Source of the DNA: Variovorax paradoxus
GTDB lineage: Bacteria > Pseudomonadota > Gammaproteobacteria > Burkholderiales > Burkholderiaceae_C
Length of the DNA stretch: 64,000 nt
Assembly (NCBI RefSeq): GCF_018614915.1
Contig: NZ_JAGGNU010000077.1
Location: forward strand, 1 to 64,000
Direction of reading: 5' to 3'
Positions 8,643 through 16,600 of the stretch are shown one piece after another. Position 1 is the first letter of the stretch. Each line of letters opens with the position of its first letter. A program made the position numbers and the translations under genes. The notes beneath the pieces were generated by a model. It ran no database searches, had not been told where the DNA came from, and saw only the letters and a list, made by a program, of their open reading frames with translations.

Positions 8643-9221
8643 AAGCTCGACCTTGAGGTAGTGCGAGCCCGCGATCGGGTTGTGGTAGTACGGGGGCACC
8701 TCTTCGAAGCCCAGCTCTTCGTAGAGCGCCCGCGCCGATTCCATGTCGTCCAGCGTGTCCAGCAACACACAGGCGTAACCCGCGCCGCGTGCCACATCGA
8801 GGATCGCTTCGGCCAGCTGGCGGCCCAGCCCCAGGCCGCGGAAGGCGGGCCGGACGTAGAGCCGCTTCATCTCGGCCGCATTGGGGTAGTCGGTCGTGTC
8901 CAGGGGGCGCAGCGCGCAGCAGCCGGCGACGTGCGCCAGGCCGCCCTGCGGCCTCTGAATCAGCGGCACGTCGGCCATCACGGCCGCATCCTTGACGTCG
9001 ACCAGCGCCAGCAGCAGCGCGCCGCGCGGTTCCACGTAGTCGCCGGGCAACTCGGCGAGTTCCTGGTCGAAATTCTGGAAGCAGAGATCGATGGTCAGCG
9101 AGGCCGCGTAATCCTTGAAGATGGCGCGCGTCGCCTCGATTTCTTCCCGTTCGTCGGGCGTGATCAGCACGATGGCCGGGGTATCGGCCAGGGGCAGGGG
9201 GCGTGAGGCCGAGAAGCTCAT
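8640..9221 (-). CDS. GNAT-family N-acetyltransferase
   Basis: This is a 193-residue acetyl-CoA-dependent acyltransferase. The central LYVRPAFRGLGLGRQL segment carries the acetyl-CoA binding R-x-x-G-x-G signature, followed by the YACVLLDTL strand and the ALYEELGFEEV motif near the C-terminus, in the usual GNAT order. The substrate is unknown. ATG 9221 (MSFSASRP) was chosen; a GTG at 9242 in frame is possible, and neither has a clear Shine-Dalgarno. The stop codon abuts repeat copy C. Confidence 0.85.
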   Translation of the reverse strand: MSFSASRPLPLADTPAIVLITPDEREEIEATRAIFKDYAASLTIDLCFQNFDQELAELPGDYVEPRGALLLALVDVKDAAVMADVPLIQRPQGGLAHVAGCCALRPLDTTDYPNAAEMKRLYVRPAFRGLGLGRQLAEAILDVARGAGYACVLLDTLDDMESARALYEELGFEEVPPYYHNPIAGSHYLKVEL

Positions 9222-9414
9222 GCTCTGAGCGACCCCGCGCACGCTGTGAACACCGCCGGGGCCGGCAGCCGCGAGGCGGGATCGTCCAGGCTCGCGGGGC
9301 GCGTGACGAGCGAAGGGATGTGGGACATCGGCGGAGCTTGGGCGCAGAGCTGCGGGAAATGCAGATTAGCAAAGTCGGCGCCGCCGCGCCTGCGGGTTGT
9401 CTCTATGCGAGGGC

Positions 9415-9912
9415 CTAAGCCTCGGCCAGCAGCTTCTCGATCAGCTTGTGCAGCTCGGCAAAGTCGGGCTCACCCACGTAACGCTTCACGATCTCGCCGC
9501 GCTTGTTGACGATGTAGGTGGTGGGCGTGAGCTTCACGTCGCCCCAGGCCTGCGCCACCGCGCCGGTGTTGTCGATCGCCACCTCGAACGGCAGCTTGCG
9601 CGTTTCGACGAAGTTGACGACGTAGCTCGGCGGGTCGTAGCTCATGGCCACCGCCAGCGTGTCGTAGCCGCGGCCCTTGTACTTGTCGTAGGTGGCAATC
9701 ACCTTGGGCATCTCGGCCACGCAGGTGACGCAGCTCGTGGCCCAGAAATTGACCAGGGTGACCTTGCCTTTAAGATCGTCCGTGCTCCTCTTGCTGCCGT
9801 CGAGCAGCACGAAGGTCGACGCCGGCGCCGCCGAGACGCCCGTATTCAGATAAACACCCACGCCGACGGCCAGGGCGACGGCGATGGCGGCAGCGTAGAT
9901 AATTTTTTTCAT
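9415..9912 (-). CDS. TlpA-like thioredoxin-fold protein, membrane-anchored or exported
   Basis: This 165-residue protein has an N-terminal hydrophobic segment (about residues 3-22) that exports it or tethers it to the inner membrane. A thioredoxin fold of the TlpA/ResA/AhpC-TSA type follows. The active site is CVTC (Cys61, Cys64) in VNFWATSCVTCVAEMPK. The residue before the first Cys is Ser rather than the usual Trp, and the internal dipeptide is Val-Thr instead of Pro-Pro or Gly-Pro. The cis-Pro loop is LTPTTYIVNKRG. Its likely role is thiol-disulfide exchange in the periplasm, perhaps for cytochrome c or metalloproteins. Its start codon overlaps an unused ATG on the opposite strand just before the divergent DUF4197 gene. 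Confidence 0.88.
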   Translation of the reverse strand: MKKIIYAAAIAVALAVGVGVYLNTGVSAAPASTFVLLDGSKRSTDDLKGKVTLVNFWATSCVTCVAEMPKVIATYDKYKGRGYDTLAVAMSYDPPSYVVNFVETRKLPFEVAIDNTGAVAQAWGDVKLTPTTYIVNKRGEIVKRYVGEPDFAELHKLIEKLLAEA

Positions 9913-9925
9913 GGGAGAACGATGG

Positions 9926-10630
9926 ATGGACCGCCGCAATTTTAGTTCCGCCTTCCTCGCTGCGCCTGCCGCTTTGGTATGGCTTGCCACGCGGCAGGCC
10001 CATGCGCTGACGATCGACGATCTCAGCGCCGGCGACGCCTCGAAGGGGCTCAAGGCTGCCCTCGAAAAAGGCGCCACCGCGGCGGTCGGCCTGCTGGGGC
10101 GCCAGGACGGCTTCCTGGGCAATCCCAAGGTGCGCATTCCACTGCCCGGCTATCTCGAGGACGCGGCCAAGATGCTGCGCGTGGTGGGCCAGGGCGGCCG
10201 CATCGACGAGCTTGTGACGGCGATGAACCGCGCCGCCGAGCAGGCGGTGCCGGCGGCCAAGGACCTGCTGGTGAACGCGGTACGCACCATGAGCGTGGCC
10301 GATGCCAAGGGCATCCTGGTCGGCGGCGATACCTCGGTCACCCAGTTCTTCGCCAACAAGACCCGTGCGCCGCTCACCGAGCGGTTCCTGCCCGTCGTGA
10401 CCTACGCCACGGTCCAGGTCAAGCTGGCCGAGAAGTACAACCGCATCGCCGGCAAGGCCGCCGGCTACGGGCTGGTGAAAAAGGAAGACGCCAACATCCA
10501 GCGCTACGTGACTGGCAAGTCACTCGACGGCCTTTACCTCATGATCGGAGAGGAAGAGCGCAAGATCCGCCAGGATCCGGTCGCAAGCGGCAGCGCCATC
10601 CTGCAGAAGGTGTTCGGCGCGCTGCGTTGA
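9926..10630 (+). CDS. DUF4197 family exported protein
   Basis: This 234-residue protein matches the DUF4197 family as I know it: an LTIDDLS start of the mature part, GRQDGFLGNPKVRIPLP, a conserved IDELVTAMNRAAEQAVPAAK helix, and a C-terminal GLYLMIGEEERKIRQDP segment. It begins MDRRNF followed by a hydrophobic stretch and AHA, consistent with a signal peptide, possibly Tat-type because of the paired arginines. The function is not known. GGGAGA precedes ATG 9926. It opens a run of overlapping genes that ends with the PTS proteins. Confidence 0.85.
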   Translation: MDRRNFSSAFLAAPAALVWLATRQAHALTIDDLSAGDASKGLKAALEKGATAAVGLLGRQDGFLGNPKVRIPLPGYLEDAAKMLRVVGQGGRIDELVTAMNRAAEQAVPAAKDLLVNAVRTMSVADAKGILVGGDTSVTQFFANKTRAPLTERFLPVVTYATVQVKLAEKYNRIAGKAAGYGLVKKEDANIQRYVTGKSLDGLYLMIGEEERKIRQDPVASGSAILQKVFGALR

Positions 10631-11157
10631 TGTCGCCGTGCCTTCGTTCACTCGCGGCGCTCGCATTGGCCGCCGCCGCGATCGGCGCCTGCAGCCCCGT
10701 CTTCAACTGGCGTGAAGTTTCGATCGCCGACGAGGGCCTCGTCGCGCTCCTGCCCTGCAAGGCCGACCGCGCGACACGCGCGCTGCCGCTCGGCGCCGAG
10801 TCGGTCACCATCGACATGACCGGTTGTGAGGCCGGCGGGGCCACCTTTGCGGTTGCGCATGCATCGGCCGCCGACGCGGCGCAGGCCGAGAGCTGGATGC
10901 GCGCCTGGCGAGCGGCCACCCGTGCGCAGTTGGCCGGCGCGGCGGTCGCCGAGACGCCGTCCGCGCTGCCCCGGGCTGCTGCGTCGCCCGCGCCCGTTCG
11001 GCTCGACACCCAGGGCGATGCCGGAGCGCCGGCACACGTGCTCTGGTTCGCCCAGCAACGCGCCGGCAAGATGGCGCTCTACCAGGCGACCGTCCTCGGC
11101 AAGCCCGCTTCGCCCGAGGCGCTCGCGAGCTTCTTCGAAGGGTTGCGTCTTCCATGA
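10630..11157 (+). CDS. Hypothetical lipoprotein
   Basis: This 175-residue protein starts on a TGATG overlap with the DUF4197 gene. A signal peptide ends in AIGAC, so Cys is probably lipidated. The mature protein contains an N-terminal motif SIADEGLVALLPCKADRATR and a C-terminal helix ASPEALASFFEGLRLP. Sequences of this kind occur in Burkholderiales, but I cannot name a characterised family. It ends on an ATGA overlap with the MFS gene, so the three genes are translationally coupled. Confidence 0.7.
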   Translation: MSPCLRSLAALALAAAAIGACSPVFNWREVSIADEGLVALLPCKADRATRALPLGAESVTIDMTGCEAGGATFAVAHASAADAAQAESWMRAWRAATRAQLAGAAVAETPSALPRAAASPAPVRLDTQGDAGAPAHVLWFAQQRAGKMALYQATVLGKPASPEALASFFEGLRLP

Positions 11158-12413
11158 GCAGCCTTGTTGCAGATCGCGGCCGAATTGCCGCGATCTTTCT
11201 GGCTTTCGCCTTCGCCTACTTTCTCTCGACGCTGGTGCGGGCCATCACCGCCACGCTGTCGCCCATCCTGACTTCGGAGTTCGATCTCCATTCGCGCGAC
11301 CTCGGGCTGCTCGCCGGCGGCTATTTTCTCGGCTTCGCGTTCACGCAGCTGCCTATGGGCAGGTGGCTTGATCGCCATGGGCCAAAGCGCGTGATCGTCT
11401 GTTTCCTGTCGATAGCGGTCGCCGGTTGCCTGCTGTTCTCGGTGGCGACACAGTTCTGGCTGCTGATGGCGGCGCGTGTGCTCACCGGCGTGGGCGTCAG
11501 CGCCTGCCTCATGGCGCCGTTGACCGGCTACCGCCGCTGGTTCGACCCGGCGCTGCAGCTGCGCAGCAATTCCTGGATGCTGATGGTCGGCTCGCTGGGC
11601 CTGGTCGCCGCGACGCTGCCGGTGCAATGGCTGATGCCGCTCGTGGGTTGGCGGCCGCTCTTCTGGCTGCTCGCGGGTGGTGTACTGGTCTCGATGCTGC
11701 TGATCTCCTGGGCAGCGCCCGCATGGGACAACGCCGCCCATGCTGGGAGCGTTGAGGAAGCCGCGGCCCCTCGCCGGGACGCCGGCTACGCCGCCGTGTG
11801 GCGCGACCCTTTCTTCCGCAAGCTCATGCCGATCGGCTTCTTCAATTACGGCGGCTTTGTCGCCATGCTGACGCTCTGGGTCGTCCCATGGCTGACACAG
11901 GTTGCCGGCTACGCGCCGGCGGAGGCCGCGGATGCACTGTTCCGGATCAGCATCGCGATGCTGGTCACCTATTGGCTCTGGGGTGCTGCCAACCCGTGGC
12001 TGGCGCGCCGTGGCATTGCCGCTTCCCGGCTGATCGGCTGGGGCCTGCCGCTCGCCATGGCGGCCCTCGCCGCCATCCTGGCGCTCGGCCCCGCTGCGGG
12101 TACCGTGGCCTGGGCGCTCTTCCTGTGCAGCTCGACCGTGGTGGCGCTGGCCCAGCCCGCCGTCGCGATGGCCTTGCCCGCCGCGCTGGCAGGACGTGCC
12201 CTCTCGGCGTACAACCTGGTGGTGTTCCTCGGCGTTTTCGTGGTTCAGTGGGGCGTCGGCATCCTGATCGACCTGTTCGGCCGCGCCGGTTTCGACACGC
12301 CGGGCGCCTTTCGCGGCGCGCTGGGCCTGTTCCTGGGATGCTGCGTGTTGTCTTATTTCTACTTCCTGTGGGCGCCCCCGCATAATCGACGGGCTGCCCT
12401 CCGACCCGCATGA
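11154..12413 (+). CDS. Major facilitator superfamily transporter
   Basis: This 419-residue membrane protein has about 12 hydrophobic segments. The loop between helices 2 and 3 reads GRWLDRHGPKRVI, close to the MFS signature G-x-x-x-D-R-x-G-x-R. A charged loop (about residues 195-215) separates the two halves. Similar proteins are annotated as CynX/NimT or nitrate/hexuronate-like porters; the substrate cannot be told from sequence. It overlaps its neighbours by ATGA at both ends, which links it tightly to the PTS genes downstream. Confidence 0.88.
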   Translation: MSSLVADRGRIAAIFLAFAFAYFLSTLVRAITATLSPILTSEFDLHSRDLGLLAGGYFLGFAFTQLPMGRWLDRHGPKRVIVCFLSIAVAGCLLFSVATQFWLLMAARVLTGVGVSACLMAPLTGYRRWFDPALQLRSNSWMLMVGSLGLVAATLPVQWLMPLVGWRPLFWLLAGGVLVSMLLISWAAPAWDNAAHAGSVEEAAAPRRDAGYAAVWRDPFFRKLMPIGFFNYGGFVAMLTLWVVPWLTQVAGYAPAEAADALFRISIAMLVTYWLWGAANPWLARRGIAASRLIGWGLPLAMAALAAILALGPAAGTVAWALFLCSSTVVALAQPAVAMALPAALAGRALSAYNLVVFLGVFVVQWGVGILIDLFGRAGFDTPGAFRGALGLFLGCCVLSYFYFLWAPPHNRRAALRPA

Positions 12414-12865
12414 ACAGCATCTTCATCATCGCCCACTCACCGCTCGCCCAGGCGCTGCGGCAGTGTGCGCTGCATGTGTTTCCCGACAGTGAGGCTTCGG
12501 TCGTCGCGCTGGACGTGCTGCCCAACGTGTCGCCGGACGAAACCCTTGCTGCGGCGCGCATCACGCTGGCCCAGTTGCAGCGCGCGCCGCGTTCGCAAGT
12601 GCTGGTGTTGGCCGACGTGTTCGGCGCCACGCCCTGCAACGTGGCGCAGAAGCTGGTCGACGGCGTGCGCTCGCGCCTCGTGGCCGGCGTCAACCTGCCG
12701 ATGCTGCTGCGCGCCGTGAGCTACCGCAACGAGCCGCTCGAGACCCTGGTGCAGCGTGCGCTCACCGGCGGTACTGCGGGCGTGATGCAGGTGGCGGTGG
12801 CGGCACCCCAGAATCAGGCAAGAAGAAAGCACAGTGATCAAGACATCCGTGACCATCAGCAATAA
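12410..12865 (+). CDS. PTS EIIA component, mannose family
   Basis: This 151-residue protein is a mannose-type EIIA domain. The phosphorylated residue is His9 in IIAHSPLAQAL, and VLVLADVFGATPCNVAQKL matches the conserved D-x-x-G-x-T/S-P region. No EIIB or EIIC genes accompany it, so it should act in a regulatory phosphorelay rather than in sugar transport, as described for betaproteobacterial PTS proteins. It overlaps the MFS stop by ATGA and runs 32 bases into the HPr gene. Confidence 0.93.
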   Translation: MNSIFIIAHSPLAQALRQCALHVFPDSEASVVALDVLPNVSPDETLAAARITLAQLQRAPRSQVLVLADVFGATPCNVAQKLVDGVRSRLVAGVNLPMLLRAVSYRNEPLETLVQRALTGGTAGVMQVAVAAPQNQARRKHSDQDIRDHQQ

Positions 12866-13103
12866 GCTGGGCCTGCATGCGCGGGCCTCGGCCAAACTCA
12901 CCAAGATCGCAGGCGGCTTTCCCTGCGAGGTCTGGCTCTCGCGCGACGACCGCCGCGTCAATGCCAAGAGCATCATGGGGGTGATGATGCTGGCCGCGGG
13001 CATCGGCGTGACGGTGGAGATCGAAACCAACGGAGAACGGGAGCAGGAGGCGCTCGACGCCATCGTCGCCTTGATGAACGACAAATTTGGAGAGGGCGAA
13101 TGA
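12834..13103 (+). CDS. ptsH: PTS phosphocarrier protein HPr
   Basis: HPr (89 residues) passes phosphate from EI to EIIA. The active site His15 lies in KLGLHARASAKL, and Ser46 in RVNAKSIMGVMML is the site that HPr kinase/phosphorylase modifies in organisms that have it. The start is GTG at 12834, inside the EIIA gene, with AAGAAAG upstream. An HPr kinase gene is not in this window. Confidence 0.95.
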   Translation: MIKTSVTISNKLGLHARASAKLTKIAGGFPCEVWLSRDDRRVNAKSIMGVMMLAAGIGVTVEIETNGEREQEALDAIVALMNDKFGEGE

Positions 13104-14905
13104 CTTTTGCCGTCCACGGGCTACCGGTCGCCCGTGGCATTGCCATCGGCCGTGCCGTGCTCGTGGTCTCGAGCCGCATCGACGTGGCGCATTACTTCAT
13201 CAAGCCCGAGCAGGTCGAGACCGAGATCGATCGCGTGCGCACCGCGCGCAATGCGGTGGCCGAGGAACTGCAGAAGCTGCAGGCCAGCGTCGCGCTGATG
13301 GGGCCGAACGACACGCCGCACGAGCTCGCCGCGTTGCTCGAAGTGCACCAGATGCTGCTGCAGGACGAGGTGCTCACCGGTGGCGTCAAGCACTGGATCG
13401 TCGAGCGTCTCTACAACGCCGAATGGGCGCTCACGACGCAGCTCGAGGTGATCGCGCGCCAGTTCGACGAGATGGAGGACGAATACCTGCGCGAACGCAA
13501 GGCCGACCTCGAACAGGTGGTCGAGCGTCTGTTGCACCGCATGAAGGGCACGGCCGCCGTGCTGGCTCCGACCCCGCCCCGGAAAAAGCGCCGGGCCGAG
13601 GACGACGACGCCGACCCGACCGCGAACGACGCCATCGATGCGCCGCTGGTGCTGATCGCGCACGACCTCTCTCCGGCCGACATGCTGCAGTTCAAGAAGA
13701 GCGTGTTCGCCGGCTTCGTGACCGACGTCGGCGGCCGCACCTCGCACACCGCGATCGTTGCGCGCAGCATGGACATCCCCGCCGTGGTCGGCGTGCGCAG
13801 CGCGAGCCAGCTGGTGCGGCAGGACGACTGGGTCATCATCGACGGCGACGCCGGCGTGGTGATCGTCGATCCGTCGCCGATCATCCTGGCCGAGTACGGC
13901 TTCAAGCAGCGCCAGGGCGATCTCGAGCGCGGGCGGCTTTCGCGCCTGCGCTACAAGCCGGCCGTCACGCTCGACGGCCAGCGCGTCGACCTCCTGGCCA
14001 ACATCGAGATGCCCGAGGACACGCTCGGCGCCGTCAAGGCCGGTGCGGTCGGCGTCGGCCTGTTCCGCAGCGAGTTCCTGTTCATGGGCCGCGAAGCGCA
14101 GCGCCTTGCGCGCCTGCCCGACGAGGAAGAGCAGTACCAGGCCTATAAGCGCGCGATCGAAGGCATGCAGGGCATGCCGGTAACGATCCGCACCATCGAC
14201 GTCGGCGCCGACAAGCCGCTGGACGGCAAGTCGGTGCGCGACGACGCGCACCTCAACCCGGCGCTGGGCCTGCGCGCGATCCGATGGAGCCTGGCCGATC
14301 CGGCGATGTTCCTGACCCAGCTGCGCGCCATCCTGCGCGCCGCCGCGCACGGCGAAATTCATCTTCTGATCCCCATGCTCGCGCATGTGAGCGAGATCCG
14401 CCAGACGCTCTCGCTGATCGACTTCGCGCGCGCCGAGCTCGACAACCGCGGCGCGGTGCACGGCAACGTGAAGCTCGGCGCGATGATCGAGATCCCGGCC
14501 GCGGCGCTCACGCTCAAGACCTTCCTGAAGTACTTCGACTTCCTGTCGATCGGCACCAACGACCTGATCCAGTACACACTGGCGATCGACCGTGCCGACG
14601 AATCGGTGGCGCACCTCTACGACCCGGCCCATCCCGCGGTGCTGCGCCTGGTCGCCGAGACCATCGCCGAGTGCCGGCGCCAGGGCAAGGGGGTGAGCGT
14701 GTGCGGCGAAATGGCCGGCGACGTCATGTTCACGCGGCTGCTGCTGGGCATGGGCCTGCGCAGCTTTTCGATGCACCCTTCGCAGATCCTCGCCGTCAAG
14801 CAGGAGGTGCTGCGCGCCGACACGAGCAAGCTCGAAGCCTGGGCGCAGCAGGTGCTGGAGGCCGACGAACCGGCCGCCGCGCTCATGCCGGCGCCGGCGC
14901 GCTAG
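13100..14905 (+). CDS. ptsI: PTS enzyme I
   Basis: EI (601 residues) autophosphorylates from phosphoenolpyruvate and donates to HPr. The phospho-histidine is His216 in DVGGRTSHTAIVAR. The PEP-binding barrel is marked by TIDVGADKPLDG and by SVCGEMAGD, which contains the catalytic cysteine. Compared with E. coli EI there is an extra charged, probably disordered linker at about residues 157-179 (PTPPRKKRRAEDDD...) before the swivel domain. It starts on an ATGA overlap with HPr and is the last gene of the coupled series from 9926. Confidence 0.97.
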   Translation: MTFAVHGLPVARGIAIGRAVLVVSSRIDVAHYFIKPEQVETEIDRVRTARNAVAEELQKLQASVALMGPNDTPHELAALLEVHQMLLQDEVLTGGVKHWIVERLYNAEWALTTQLEVIARQFDEMEDEYLRERKADLEQVVERLLHRMKGTAAVLAPTPPRKKRRAEDDDADPTANDAIDAPLVLIAHDLSPADMLQFKKSVFAGFVTDVGGRTSHTAIVARSMDIPAVVGVRSASQLVRQDDWVIIDGDAGVVIVDPSPIILAEYGFKQRQGDLERGRLSRLRYKPAVTLDGQRVDLLANIEMPEDTLGAVKAGAVGVGLFRSEFLFMGREAQRLARLPDEEEQYQAYKRAIEGMQGMPVTIRTIDVGADKPLDGKSVRDDAHLNPALGLRAIRWSLADPAMFLTQLRAILRAAAHGEIHLLIPMLAHVSEIRQTLSLIDFARAELDNRGAVHGNVKLGAMIEIPAAALTLKTFLKYFDFLSIGTNDLIQYTLAIDRADESVAHLYDPAHPAVLRLVAETIAECRRQGKGVSVCGEMAGDVMFTRLLLGMGLRSFSMHPSQILAVKQEVLRADTSKLEAWAQQVLEADEPAAALMPAPAR

Positions 14906-14936
14906 CTCCGGCCGCAATAAAACGAAACATGGCGAA

Positions 14937-14963
14937 ACCGCCGCGAAAGGACTTCGCGGCGGT
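14937..14963 (+). terminator. Strong hairpin behind ptsI, weak terminator candidate
   Basis: ACCGCCGCGAA at 14937-14947 pairs perfectly with TTCGCGGCGGT at 14953-14963 around an AGGAC loop. There is no T run after it, so it may mark a processed or Rho-dependent 3' end rather than a classical terminator. Confidence 0.5.
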
Positions 14964-14977
14964 CGGATCGCACCATC

Positions 14978-15020
14978 GAGTCTTCCTGATCGACGTCCGA
15001 TCAGTCCTCAAGGAAGACTC
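14978..15020 (+). promoter_or_regulatory. Nested inverted repeats covering the Shine-Dalgarno of the Spy-like gene
   Basis: GAGTCTTCC (14978-14986) pairs with GGAAGACTC (15012-15020), and inside it TGATCG (14987-14992) pairs with CGATCA (14998-15003). In the mRNA the outer stem would occlude the AAGGAAG Shine-Dalgarno of the gene at 15023. On DNA the inner palindrome could serve as an operator. The pairing is exact; either function is inferred. Confidence 0.5.
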
Positions 15021-15022
15021 CC

Positions 15023-15487
15023 ATGAAACCCTGGTTCAAACGTTCACTCTTCGGCGTCGCCGGTGCGGCACTGGTCGCGGGCAGCCTGGTCGGCTGCGGT
15101 CATCGTCACGGCTGGAGCGGCGGCGGTTCGGAGCAAGACCGCGCCGAGTTTCGCGCCAGGATGGTCGAGCGCGTCGGCAGCAAGCTGGAGCTCGACGCCG
15201 CTCAGAAGCAGAAGCTCACGGTACTCACCGAGAAGCTCCAGGCCCAGCGTGCCGCACTGCGCGGCGGCGGCGATCCGCGCGCCGAGTTCCGCGCCCTGTT
15301 CGCCGGTGCCAAGCTGGACCAGGAGCGCGCGAAGAAGCTGGTCGAGGACAAGACCGCCGCCATCCAGGCCGGCAGCCCCGAAGTGATCGCGGCCGCGGCG
15401 GACTTCTTCGACAACCTGAACCCGGCGCAGCAGCAGAAGGTGCGCGAGTTCATGGAGCGCGGCCGTCGCTGGGGGCACCGTGGCTGA
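15023..15487 (+). CDS. Spy/CpxP-like periplasmic protein, predicted lipoprotein
   Basis: This 154-residue protein has a signal peptide with lipobox LVGC (Cys25), a His/Gly-rich start (GHRHGWSGGG), and then an all-helical domain. That domain contains LTVLTEKLQAQRAAL and LNPAQQQKVREF, the two LTxxQ-like elements of the Spy/CpxP/CnrX family. Family members sense or buffer envelope stress or metals. Its location directly upstream of a response regulator and sensor kinase supports a Cpx-like or metal-responsive system. The messenger leader is highly structured. Confidence 0.8.
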   Translation: MKPWFKRSLFGVAGAALVAGSLVGCGHRHGWSGGGSEQDRAEFRARMVERVGSKLELDAAQKQKLTVLTEKLQAQRAALRGGGDPRAEFRALFAGAKLDQERAKKLVEDKTAAIQAGSPEVIAAAADFFDNLNPAQQQKVREFMERGRRWGHRG

Positions 15488-15875
15488 GCTGTGGGCGCCT
15501 GCGCGGCAGGCGCATCCGCAGATCGTCGTCCTGCGCACCTGGATGCTGATCGAGGTGGCCATACTGGGCCTCGCATCGCTCGTCCACTCGGGGCAGCTGG
15601 TCGCCGGCTACGCGCACCCGCAGGCGCGCACGGCCGAGGCCGTGATCGCGCTGGTGCTCGTGCTGGCGCTCGTCTCCGCCTGGTCGCATCCGGAGCGCAC
15701 CCGCTGGTTCGCGGTCTCGGCCCAGGGCTTCGCGCTCGCCGGCACGCTGCTCGGCGTGGCCATGATCGCGATCGGCGTCGGGCCGCGCACCGACGCCGAC
15801 ATCGTCTATCACGCCGTGCTGCTCTGGGTGCTGGTTGCGGGCCTGGCCTTCGCGATCCGATGGCGTCCGGCCTGA
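15480..15875 (+). CDS. Small integral membrane protein, unknown function
   Basis: This 131-residue protein has about four hydrophobic segments (roughly residues 19-42, 52-68, 77-98 and 108-125). It starts with GTG at 15480, overlapping the Spy-like gene by 8 bases, so the two are coupled. I do not recognise the family. Its place between a periplasmic stress protein and a two-component system suggests an accessory role in that envelope-sensing unit. Confidence 0.65.
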   Translation: MAELWAPARQAHPQIVVLRTWMLIEVAILGLASLVHSGQLVAGYAHPQARTAEAVIALVLVLALVSAWSHPERTRWFAVSAQGFALAGTLLGVAMIAIGVGPRTDADIVYHAVLLWVLVAGLAFAIRWRPA

Positions 15876-15913
15876 TCGCGAGCCTGCTGTTCGCCGGTAT
15901 GCACAATCGCCGA

Positions 15914-16600
15914 ATGCCCCGCATCCTGCTGATCGACGACGACGAGCATCTGGCCGCGCCCCTGGCGAGCTACTTCGCGCGTTTCGACTGCGCGCTCGAG
16001 AGCGCCATGCGGCCCAGCGAGGGTCTCGCGAAGCTGCGTGCCGGCCATTACGACGCCGCCATCCTCGACGTGATGCTGCCCGAGATGGACGGCTTCGCGC
16101 TGTGCCGCGAGATCCGCAAGGAGAGCGACATCCCGATCGTGATGCTGACGGCGCGCGGCGACGTGATGGACCGCGTGGTCGGCCTCGAGCTCGGCGCCGA
16201 CGACTACCTGCCCAAGCCCTTCGAGCCGCGCGAGCTGGTGGCGCGCGTGCAGACCATCCTGCGCCGCCAGCGCGCGCCGGCGCCGGCCGCGGCCGCGCAG
16301 CACCGCGTGTTCGAGGGCTTGTCCATCGACCTCGACAGGCGCGAGGTGCTGCGCCAGGGCGAGCGCGTCGAACTGACCGGCACCGAGTTCGAACTGCTGG
16401 CGCTCCTGGCCGATCAGCCCGGCAAGGTCTGGAGCCGCGACGACATCCTTAACCGCCTGCGTGGCCATGAAGCCGAGCTCTACACGCGCGCGGTCGACAT
16501 CGTCGTGAGCCGGCTGCGCAAGAAGCTGGAGCCGCTGGACTGCATCAAGACCTTGCGCAACGCGGGCTACACGCTGGCGATCGGCAAGGGCCAGCCGTGA
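15914..16600 (+). CDS. OmpR-family response regulator
   Basis: This 228-residue protein has an N-terminal receiver domain with acidic residues in LLIDDDEH, phosphoacceptor Asp52 in AAILDVMLPEMDG and Lys101 in YLPKPFEP. A C-terminal winged-helix DNA-binding domain follows, with the VELTGTEFELLALLA and YTRAVDIVVSRLRKKL signatures. It is closest in style to CpxR/RstA regulators. ATG 15914 starts the receiver cleanly; ATG 15899 is an alternative and neither has a strong ribosome site. It overlaps the kinase gene by 4 bases. Confidence 0.93.
   Translation: MPRILLIDDDEHLAAPLASYFARFDCALESAMRPSEGLAKLRAGHYDAAILDVMLPEMDGFALCREIRKESDIPIVMLTARGDVMDRVVGLELGADDYLPKPFEPRELVARVQTILRRQRAPAPAAAAQHRVFEGLSIDLDRREVLRQGERVELTGTEFELLALLADQPGKVWSRDDILNRLRGHEAELYTRAVDIVVSRLRKKLEPLDCIKTLRNAGYTLAIGKGQP

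Noticed and set aside
9911-9925. ATG 9911 as the start of the DUF4197 gene
   Set aside because: It overlaps the start codon of the opposite-strand thioredoxin gene; ATG 9926 has GGGAGA upstream and begins the signal peptide.
13121-14917. A 598-codon open frame on the minus strand opposite ptsI
   Set aside because: It is a GC-bias shadow: composition is dominated by His, Arg, Gln and Val with no recognisable motifs, and the plus strand encodes an intact enzyme I with catalytic residues.
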